A stretch of DNA of 64,000 bases from positions 19,725 to 83,724 of the forward strand of contig JAZKEQ010000026.1 of assembly GCA_040386935.1 (NCBI GenBank), written 5' to 3'. Made by a program: the position numbers and the translations under genes. Within the stretch, counting starts at the first letter, position 1, and every line of letters starts with the position of its first letter. Shown here piece after piece: positions 44,037-52,100 of the stretch. Source of the stretch: JABMMZ01 sp040386935. GTDB taxonomy: Bacteria; Bacteroidota; Bacteroidia; NS11-12g; UBA955. The notes under the pieces were generated by a model. It did not search any database, had not been told where the DNA came from, and saw nothing but the letters and a program-made list of their open reading frames with translations.

Positions 44037-44123
44037 TTAGTTTTTCCAGCAATAGAATAGCAGCCCCAGTGCAAAACAGGCTGTTCTGATTTTTTGTTCT
44101 GTAGGTTTATAATTGTGTCCCAT
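44037..44123 (-). CDS. Possible 28-residue small protein
   Basis: ATG at 44123 opens a 28-codon frame (MGHNYKPTEQKIRTACFALG... ending in FYCWKN) closed by TAA at 44037. It has a basic N-terminal part and a short hydrophobic stretch. The start context CTAAAGCTATG is close to that of the TPR gene at 8925 (CTAAAACTATG). It fills the gap between two plus-strand genes. Chance is not excluded. Confidence 0.3.
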   Translation of the reverse strand: MGHNYKPTEQKIRTACFALGLLFYCWKN

Positions 44124-44200
44124 AGCTTTAGTTTTTCTATTAGACAGCAAGACCTAAAGATGGTTGCACGACCTGTATTTTAGCAGTGGTTTTTTCAGCA

Positions 44201-44230
44201 TTGAATTCAACCATATTTATCCTACATTTG
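44201..44230 (+). promoter_or_regulatory. Consensus promoter of the FKBP lipoprotein gene
   Basis: TTG (44201-44203), exactly 19 bp, then TACATTTG (44223-44230): a full match to TTG-N19-TAnnTTTG. The gene start at 44248 follows after 17 bp, which supports that start over an upstream in-frame start at 44164. Confidence 0.8.
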
Positions 44231-44247
44231 CACCTATTTTAATTCAA

Positions 44248-44946
44248 ATGAGACAAATTTTAGTAATCGCTATCGCAGTAATCACTCTGGCTGCATGTAG
44301 CAACAAATCAGCAAACAAAAAGATTAAACTGACCAGTCAGAAAGATTCATTCGCTTACGCTTTTGGTGCGAACACAGGTAGAATTCTAAGAACTTACAAT
44401 GTGAAAGAATTGAATTGGGAAGTGTTCAAAGCGTGTGTTGAAAACGTAATGAAAAACGGTGACAGCAATTTGCTTATAGGCAAAGACTTGGAACGCGAAG
44501 TAGCCATGAACTATTTAACTGAATGCAAATATGGTGATTTGAGAAAGAAAGGTGAAGACTTTATTGCAAAAGCTAAAAAAGAAGGCGGATACACTGTAAC
44601 CCCATCAGGTTTGTTATTTAAATCAACCGGAAAAGGAACAGGTATTAAACCATTGTTGACAGATACAGTATATGTTCACTATACAGGTAAATTCATTGAC
44701 GGTAAAATATTTGACTCAAGTATTGAACGCAATGAGCCAATGAAGACTGCGATGAACAGTGGTGCAGTACAAGGTTTCCTTGAAGCATTGAGTATGATGG
44801 ATGTTGGATCTAAAGCAGAAGTAATTTTGCCGTATCACCTGGCCTATGGCAAACAGGGTATGCAAAATCCTTACACCGGTGAAATGATGATGGAACCTTA
44901 TACAACTTTAACTTTCCAATTGGAATTGGTAAGTATTAAAAAATAA
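44248..44946 (+). CDS. FKBP-type peptidyl-prolyl isomerase lipoprotein
   Basis: A 232-residue exported lipoprotein (AIAVITLAAC). The N-terminal helical dimerisation domain (about 25-115; KDSFAYAFGANTGRILR) is of the FkpA/Mip type, and the FKBP domain occupies about 130-230 (DTVYVHYTGKFIDGKIFDSS, VQGFLEALSMMDVGSKAEVILPY, LAYGKQGM). It catalyses proline isomerisation and helps fold exported proteins. The promoter and terminator around it make it monocistronic. Confidence 0.93.
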   Translation: MRQILVIAIAVITLAACSNKSANKKIKLTSQKDSFAYAFGANTGRILRTYNVKELNWEVFKACVENVMKNGDSNLLIGKDLEREVAMNYLTECKYGDLRKKGEDFIAKAKKEGGYTVTPSGLLFKSTGKGTGIKPLLTDTVYVHYTGKFIDGKIFDSSIERNEPMKTAMNSGAVQGFLEALSMMDVGSKAEVILPYHLAYGKQGMQNPYTGEMMMEPYTTLTFQLELVSIKK

Positions 44947-44965
44947 GTATAACAATATTTAATAG

Positions 44966-45003
44966 AAAAGCCTTATTCCGCATGTGTGGGATAAGGCTTT
45001 TTT
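44966..45003. terminator. Terminator after the FKBP lipoprotein gene
   Basis: AAAAGCCTTAT pairs with ATAAGGCTTTT with additional inner pairs, followed by T residues. It lies between convergent genes and may serve both. Confidence 0.87.
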
Positions 45004-45033
45004 CATGTCATTTAAATTTTAGACTAGTTGTAA

Positions 45034-45309
45034 TTATTTGATAAACCAAATGCCACAAAGCGCCATTACATAAGATGCATTTGCAAGAAATATGGAAAGG
45101 CAAAATAAAATAATAATAGTACGGGCTCCGTATTTGTAATCAAATTTAAGGTGCAAGCCTGTGTATACAAACAACACCAGAATTGGAAAAAGTGCAGGGT
45201 AATATTGGAATGAAGTGACAAAGTCGCCATTGAGTATCGCACCGATACTGCGCTGAAATCCACAGCCCGGGCAGGGAATACCAAAATTAGACTTGATTGG
45301 ACAGTCCAT
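45034..45309 (-). CDS. DUF2752 membrane protein
   Basis: A 91-residue membrane protein with the DUF2752 signature at its N-terminus (GIPCPGCGFQRSIGAIL, two Cys as CPGCG) and two hydrophobic helices (about 34-55 and 65-90). The function is unknown. It follows a CCC-motif membrane protein gene on the same strand at 63 bp, an arrangement that I recall as frequent in Bacteroidota. Confidence 0.85.
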   Translation of the reverse strand: MDCPIKSNFGIPCPGCGFQRSIGAILNGDFVTSFQYYPALFPILVLFVYTGLHLKFDYKYGARTIIILFCLSIFLANASYVMALCGIWFIK

Positions 45310-45372
45310 AAGTTATGATGTATGCAATCTTTTTATTATTGGTTCTGATGCATAAGAACAGCCTGTTTATTG

Positions 45373-45723
45373 TTATCTACCCATTGATTCCCAAGGAAAT
45401 GAAGCCATCATTGTACCTACAAATATGGCGTAAAATAGTATTATTAAAACATAAAGTGACGATAAGCTGGTGCCTATGATAGCACAAACTCTGCCGGCAT
45501 TTAAGTTTTTATATGAACTTATTCTGTATCTGCCCGGATTGGCTCTATACAATCTTAAATCCTTGTTTGATAATACTATTGAAATTATTCCAAGTGTTAG
45601 GCCCGGGAATCCATAACAAAAACAAAGTACAATGGACAGTATGCCCAATACTAATACAGCCGTTGAGTTTGGAAGGTTTTCCATTCCCATTATTTCATTT
45701 TGGTCAATGATGTTTTGTTCCAT
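45373..45723 (-). CDS. CCC-motif-type membrane protein
   Basis: A 116-residue membrane protein with two main hydrophobic regions (AVLVLGILSIVLCFCYGFPGL and AGRVCAIIGTSLSSLYVLII). It matches the small Bacteroidota family called CCC motif membrane proteins; the Cys cluster here reads CFCYG rather than CCC. A charged loop LSNKDLRLYRANPGRY separates the helices. Function unknown; likely co-transcribed with the DUF2752 gene. Confidence 0.78.
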   Translation of the reverse strand: MEQNIIDQNEIMGMENLPNSTAVLVLGILSIVLCFCYGFPGLTLGIISIVLSNKDLRLYRANPGRYRISSYKNLNAGRVCAIIGTSLSSLYVLIILFYAIFVGTMMASFPWESMGR

Positions 45724-45839
45724 TCAGCAATTATACTCTTTTTTTCAGAATTCAACCTATTACAAACGTTCTACCTCATCCATTTCTAGTAATATAACAA
45801 AAAAATAGGCCTCCTTTGATTCTTTTTTTTAAGAAATCA

Positions 45840-45868
45840 TTGATTTTGATATGAATGTATTATTTTTG
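45840..45868 (+). promoter_or_regulatory. Promoter of the bTHX gene
   Basis: TTG (45840-45842), an 18-bp spacer and TATTTTTG (45861-45868). The ATG at 45898 follows 29 bp later. Confidence 0.65.
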
Positions 45869-45897
45869 CCATTCATAATTTTAAATAAACGATAACA

Positions 45898-46098
45898 ATG
45901 GGAAGAGGTGATAAAAAAACCAAAAAAGGGAAAATGACGATGGGCAGCTATGGTGTCAGCCGTCCCCGCGCCAAAGCAAAGGCTAAAACTGCATCTGCTG
46001 CTGTAAAGGTAGAAAAAGTTAAAAAAGTAAAAGCAGCGCCAACCGCTGAAAAACCTGCAGCAAAAAAAGCAGCCCCAAAAAAGAAGAAAGACGAATAA
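45898..46098 (+). CDS. 30S ribosomal protein bTHX with Lys/Ala-rich tail
   Basis: A 66-residue highly basic protein. The first about 25 residues (GRGDKKTKKGK and GSYGVSRPR) are the bTHX signature, a small protein that sits in the head of the 30S subunit. The following about 40 residues consist almost only of Lys, Ala, Val, Pro and Glu (AAPTAEKPAAKKAAPKKKK), longer than in Thermus THX, which is about 26 residues. The gene is monocistronic with its own promoter and terminator. Confidence 0.87.
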   Translation: MGRGDKKTKKGKMTMGSYGVSRPRAKAKAKTASAAVKVEKVKKVKAAPTAEKPAAKKAAPKKKKDE

Positions 46099-46120
46099 GC
46101 CAAGCGCTTTTTTAGATCAT

Positions 46121-46153
46121 AAATCCTAAACCCTAAGTTTAGGATTTTTTTTT
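46121..46153 (+). terminator. Terminator after the bTHX gene
   Basis: AAATCCTAAA pairs perfectly with TTTAGGATTT around a 7-nt loop, followed by a T-run. Confidence 0.9.
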
Positions 46154-46199
46154 AACACCTTTTTGTAAACGCTTTATTCTAATATTGTAAATTATTACT

Positions 46200-49070
46200 G
46201 TGCGTATTTTTAGAATTATACTATTGGGGTTGATGCTCCACCATTTAATGGTGCAAGGGCAGAGTCCTGTAATGAAGGAAATCAGGTTGGTATTCAACGG
46301 TAAAGCTTTACAGTCGAATGCCGTATTGCTCTGTAAAGATGGTGTCTTATGGTTGGGCGGTGCCCAAGGTGTTTTTTCCTATAACGGTTATTCGCTTAAG
46401 CAGATATACGCAGCCAACAGGCAGGCTAAAGAAATTACGACTTTGTATGAGGATAGCTCAGGCGATGTTTGGGCCGGTACCAAAGGCGGTAATTTGTTGC
46501 AATTCAAAAATCAAATCAATGTATTCAGCAATCTGACCGGCAAAGCCCCAAAGACAGCTATTAAGTGTATTTTACAAGATAAAAAAGGCATATTGTGGAT
46601 AGCTACTGAAGGCGAAGGATTATTTGCGCTGGCTAATTCCAAGTGGATTGTATGTCCCGGCTTGATGGGTAAAACTGTCAATGCTTTAGCGCTCGACAAT
46701 GATGGCAATATGATGAGCGGTACAAATCAGGGCCTCTATTTTGTAAACCTCAGCGATTCTACTATTCGCATTATCAAAAAAATTAAAAAAGCAGATGGTT
46801 TACCTTCTGATCATGTATTGTCATTGCTCTATCAGGATAATTTAATGGTGATAGGTTTTAAGGATGCAGGGGCAGTGAGTTTTAATTTGAATAATGGCAA
46901 AATGGTGCAGATGATGGAAACCTCAAGCTCTGTTACCCATTTATGTAAATTGGATAAGGAACTGTGGATAGGAACTGCTGCTAACGGGGTTTACAATTAC
47001 ATGACTAACAGTACAGGTAAAGCTGTAAATATGTATTTGTTTGAAACATTGGATGGCTACAGTGTGCAAAGCATTGTGAATACACCTTACCACTACCAAT
47101 TCTTGCTAATTAATCATAAGCTGTATGTTACCCAGGGCGACTGGTTGGGAAAGATTAGTATTCCAACAGAAATTATTAATTCAGAACCGGAAGCCATTGC
47201 CGTTAATAAAGATCAACTCATTGCTGTATACAACAGTGGTGTGTTTACCCGTTCATTGCAGTCAGGTGCACTGTGGCACGAGGTGAAATTACCCGGTGGT
47301 ATCAAGGCCGATGAAATAACATCCATAGTGAGCGACCGTTTGAACATGATTTGGATAGGCACCGCCTACAATGGCATCTTTTTACTAGATGCTAATTTTA
47401 GATTGAAACGACACTATGCACTCGGTAGCGATTTGATTGATAATAATATCTACAGGCTGGTTGAATTTAATGGAACCCTGGCTTACGGTTGTAAAAACGG
47501 GATTGGGTTTATCAATACCTATACCGGTAAACCGATGTCGCGCTACGCCAATCTCATCAATCAGAAAAATTTCAGTTTTGTATACGATATTTCAGTAACC
47601 CCCGATTCTACATTGTGGCTGGCTACCGATGGCAATGGCATTATACAACTTCAAAAAAATGCGTTTAAAGTATATCTCGGTAACCATACCATTGAAAAAA
47701 AGATCATCTATTGTTTGAGTGGGAACAACAAAAATCAGGTGTGGTATTCATCTCTGCACCCCGGCTTGTTTGAGTTAAATAAAAAATCCAATAAGCCTTA
47801 TAATGTATTTGAGAATTTAAACTATTCAATGATTCATGCTGTGATATCAGATAAGTTTAATCACGTGGTAACAGTACACGATGATTTCTTGTCTATTTAT
47901 GACCCGGCCTCTCTTCAGCAGTATTCTATCAATGTAGATTTTGATTTTGGATCGGGTAGGGGTAATAATAATCTGGTAACCTATTATCAGGGCAATTACT
48001 ACATCATCAGCAATAAAGGTATTTATATTTATAAGCCCGACAGGTTTGCATTTATGAATAATCTGAAGGCTCACCTCACTTCTGTAAACGTTAATCTACA
48101 ACCTCTCAGTAATTTCTCTGACGAAGAAATTATTCTCGAATACAACGAAAATAATCTCAACATCGAATTGATCTCTCCATGGTTAACCAATCAGGAAAAG
48201 GTGAAGTATCAGTATGTAATAGTTGGGTTGAATAAAGATACCGTTACTACTTCTGATCATTACATCAATCTACCCAATCTGTTGCCGGGTCGCTATGTGT
48301 TAAAAGTAAGACCAATTATAACAGGAGCTGTTTTAAATACAGCATGGACCGAAAAAATATTCATTATACATAAGCCGTGGTACAAGGCCTGGTGGTTCAT
48401 GTTGTTAATTGTCTTGACATTGTCTTTTCTTCTGTTCATTGTCAATCGCTTGTACCTGCGTAATAAGAACAGAGAGAATGAAATTGAAAGACAGCGCTTG
48501 AAACAGGAAATCAGAATTTTGAATAATCAGATCAATCCGCATTTCTTGTTCAACAGTTTAAATAATCTGATTTCTATTATTGATATCGATAAAGACAATG
48601 CCAAAGTTTTCACCGAAAATCTGGCTGATTTTTACAGGTTAATTGTAACCCACAAAGACAATTATGTAATATCACTGGCTGAGGATTTGAAAATTGCCGG
48701 CATATACATCGCTTTGCAGAATACCCGTTTTGCTGACGCCATTCACTATAAAATCAATGTGCCTGATAAATATCTGAAATGTTATTTGCCTCCGCTTACC
48801 TTGCAAATATTGCTTGAGAATGCTATTAAGCACAATAAAGTAACTCGCAATCAGCCACTTGAAATTACGGTTGAAGTAGAAGACAAATATTTGAAAATTA
48901 CCAATCAGATCAATCCAAAAGAGAACATGGAGATATCTACCGGTTCAGGTATCAAATTCATCATTGACCGTTTTAATTTCATTACCCGCTCGGCACCCTT
49001 CATCGTTAAGAACGACAAGACTTTCACTGTCAATGTGCCATTGGTATTTGAAGAACCGTTTCCGGTTTAA
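46200..49070 (+). CDS. LytS-type sensor histidine kinase with propeller sensor
   Basis: A 956-residue membrane sensor. After a signal peptide (IILLGLMLHHLMVQGQ) come two-component regulator propeller repeats (about 25-630; units such as DKKGILWIATEGEGLFAL, MIWIGTAYNGIFLLD, STLWLATDGNGIIQL), a Y_Y_Y-type beta domain (about 640-725), one transmembrane helix (about 735-757), a coiled coil, the PF06580-type phosphoacceptor region with His781 in INPHFLFNSLNN and an ATPase domain with N874 in LLENAIKHN. The start is GTG at 46200. The adhesin and LytTR genes follow in the same direction; the kinase likely phosphorylates that regulator. Confidence 0.9.
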   Translation: MRIFRIILLGLMLHHLMVQGQSPVMKEIRLVFNGKALQSNAVLLCKDGVLWLGGAQGVFSYNGYSLKQIYAANRQAKEITTLYEDSSGDVWAGTKGGNLLQFKNQINVFSNLTGKAPKTAIKCILQDKKGILWIATEGEGLFALANSKWIVCPGLMGKTVNALALDNDGNMMSGTNQGLYFVNLSDSTIRIIKKIKKADGLPSDHVLSLLYQDNLMVIGFKDAGAVSFNLNNGKMVQMMETSSSVTHLCKLDKELWIGTAANGVYNYMTNSTGKAVNMYLFETLDGYSVQSIVNTPYHYQFLLINHKLYVTQGDWLGKISIPTEIINSEPEAIAVNKDQLIAVYNSGVFTRSLQSGALWHEVKLPGGIKADEITSIVSDRLNMIWIGTAYNGIFLLDANFRLKRHYALGSDLIDNNIYRLVEFNGTLAYGCKNGIGFINTYTGKPMSRYANLINQKNFSFVYDISVTPDSTLWLATDGNGIIQLQKNAFKVYLGNHTIEKKIIYCLSGNNKNQVWYSSLHPGLFELNKKSNKPYNVFENLNYSMIHAVISDKFNHVVTVHDDFLSIYDPASLQQYSINVDFDFGSGRGNNNLVTYYQGNYYIISNKGIYIYKPDRFAFMNNLKAHLTSVNVNLQPLSNFSDEEIILEYNENNLNIELISPWLTNQEKVKYQYVIVGLNKDTVTTSDHYINLPNLLPGRYVLKVRPIITGAVLNTAWTEKIFIIHKPWYKAWWFMLLIVLTLSFLLFIVNRLYLRNKNRENEIERQRLKQEIRILNNQINPHFLFNSLNNLISIIDIDKDNAKVFTENLADFYRLIVTHKDNYVISLAEDLKIAGIYIALQNTRFADAIHYKINVPDKYLKCYLPPLTLQILLENAIKHNKVTRNQPLEITVEVEDKYLKITNQINPKENMEISTGSGIKFIIDRFNFITRSAPFIVKNDKTFTVNVPLVFEEPFPV

Positions 49071-49179
49071 ATACTGATTTTTCCGATTCAGCTAAAGTTC
49101 ATTCGATTCCGGCCAATGTAAAAAAGTTTACAGGGGCAACGGAATTATAATTGTATGTATTTTATTCATTTATACAGCA

Positions 49180-52100
49180 ATGATGAGAATCGATTTATTG
49201 AAATTTATTTACTTTCTTGTTTTTATTCTGGCTATACAAACAACGTCTGCATGTAGTGTGTCACCGGTTTTTACCTATTCGGTGACACATACTTGTGGAT
49301 TGCCCAATGTTGTTAAAGTCATTAACACAACTACAGGAACTGCAGCCAATCAATTTACCTATTGGTGGAAGGTGAATAATGTCACCATTGACTCCGTTAA
49401 AGGAAAGGATTCAGCGATATTACTGGCACAAAGAACAGGGGCTAATTACATCAAATTATTTGTCAGAGATTCTTCTGGCTGTATCGATTCATCTTCGGCC
49501 GTTACAGTTACTGTTACCTCAAACGCCAAAACAATTGTAGATCAAAGCGGCAATTATTCGCTTTCCCCTTCATGGACCAATTGCATATTGTATATCAGCG
49601 ACCCGGATACTTTCAGTATTCGTTTTTCTTCACTTGATACCTTGAAACAATTGAAAATATTTTGGGGCGATGGCAACAGCGATTTAACAGGAACAGATGT
49701 AAATCCCAATACGGTCAAACAGCATCAATACAATTCTCTGGGAATTTTTACAGTTAAAATAGTCACCAACAACAATGGTTGCACCGATACAGTATACGGC
49801 ACAGTCAACAATCAACGCCAGCCAACTGCCGGTATTGTTGGTCCACCATCGGGCAGTAACAGAGGATGTGTGCCTCACGCATTGCGTATTGTCAATAATT
49901 CATATAACATTTCCAATTCTACCACCTTCGAAATCGACTGGGGTGTAGGACCGCTTCAAACCCTTCCGGCTTCAGCTTATCAGGATACTTTATATCATTT
50001 ATACAAGCAAGGTGTATGTGGCGCTTCTATAAAAATAACTGCAAGAAATGTATGCGGTAATTCCGTTGCTACCTGGAACCCAATTGATATCAGCGACAAG
50101 GATAAAGCAAAGTGGCAAGTAACCACTACCTGCGACCCTACTAAAAGTTACGTATTCCAAAATACTTCAATCGATAATTATTGTTTGCTACCCGATATTA
50201 AAGAATACTTCTGGGATTTTGGCGATGGCAGTACTTACGGATGGACCGCCAGCAAAGCCGATCAATCGCATCAATATAAAAAAGAAGGCGATTACATCGT
50301 AACACTGATAGTGAAAAACGGTTGCGGTAGCGATACTTTTAAAAATAAAATAAAAGTCATTTACACACCAAAAGTCGGTTATAAATTTACTTCAAACAAT
50401 GGTTGCAAACCTTTGACAGTAAGTGTTACCGATACTTCAAAAGGCATGAACTACACCCGCCTTTGGAGCATCGTTGAAAATGGCACAACTAAAACGTATT
50501 CAGATTCTATACTCAGTTATACCTTTACATTGCCGGGTAAACACAGCATTACACTTGCCGTTACAAACAGTTGCGGAACATCATCGCTTGTAAGAACATT
50601 TACCGTGACAGATAAGCCCGATGCAAAATTTGATTCCATTCAAAATACCTGCGTTCCGGCTCAGGCCAATTTTACCAATCAATCATCTTCTTATTTTGCT
50701 AACCCTGTTTACAAATGGGATTTTGGTGATGGCACAACAAGTAATCTTAAAAGTCCTGCAGCTAAAGTATACACCACTGCCGGTAACTACACCATTCAGT
50801 TGGTGGTGTTGGATTCTTGCGGTACTGATACTTTCCGTCAGGTGTTTACGGCTTATGGTTTGCCAAAAGCGGGCATCAACAGCGATACTGTTACTTGTAC
50901 TTTCGACTCATTGGCTTTTACCAACTTGTCAAACAATGCCAATAAATTTCAATGGAACTTTGGCGATGGTCAAACACTCTTATTGGGTACTACCAAAACT
51001 GTTAAACATGCCTATACCAATACAGGTTCATTCACCATTACACTGATAGCAGGATCAGGTGCTGGATGCAGTGATACAACAGAAAGAATTGTCTTAGTAA
51101 AATCAGGGGCCAAAGCCGACTTCAGTATTGACAGATCATATGCCTGCGCACCTGCTCTTTTTAAATTCACCAATCAGTCGATATACGCCAAAGATTATTT
51201 CTGGTATGCCAATAATCAATTGGTAAGCCGAGCAGCCACATTGAATGATACAACACTTGCCAATGATTCATCAGTGGTTAATGTAAAGTTAGTTGTTACA
51301 AGTAATTCTTCGTGCAGAGGAGATTCGATTACGAAAATATTTTTTACACCTAAAAATCCTCAAGCAATTATTGGTAACCGCGATTCAGGTTGCGGTCCTT
51401 TACAGGTTGTTTTTGTTAATCAGTCTGTTCGCCACATCAGCAGTCTTTGGACATTGGGCAATGGTACAGTTTCTATACAAACACAACCTGCAGCAACTTA
51501 TGCAGCGGCATTACAAAATGATACCATGTATGTTCCAAAATTAGTTGTGAGCAACTGGGCAGGATGTAAAGATTCTACTGTGTCGGTTGTAAAAGTTTTC
51601 CCTCAACCTAAAGCACAATTTAGTGCAGATAAAACAGACGGTTGCGGACCATTGATTGTTGCATTTACCAATCAGTCGAAAGCATCAAAAAATACAAATT
51701 TACAATACAACTGGTTGTTTGATGATGGCAGTGCTTCTACTTCAGTTTCACCAAGTCATACTTTTTATGCCAGTCAAACAAAAGATACTTTTTATAAAGT
51801 TGCCTTGCGTGTAGTTTCAACAAATGGGTGTAAAGATTCAGTGAATCACACCATACAATTGTACCCTCAGCCAAGCATTCGTTTTACAGCCGATAAAACA
51901 TCGGGTTGTGCTTTGTTGGGTGTCAATTTTCAAAATAATTCAACTCCCAACGATACGGGAGATATAGATATCATGAGGTTTATTTGGTTATCCGGCAATG
52001 GGGAAACGTCCGCAACCAAACATTTCAATGCAACATATTCTGACGCTTTGCAAAAAGACACGGTATATGAAGCTGTATTAATCGGAATCACAGAACATGG

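Noticed and set aside
44164..44247. Upstream start for the FKBP lipoprotein
   Set aside because: It would include the promoter (44201-44230) in the coding region and place 28 residues before the lipoprotein signal peptide.
50621..51046. 141-residue frame inside the PKD adhesin
   Set aside because: Overlaps conserved PKD repeats in another frame; composition is typical of a frame shadow.
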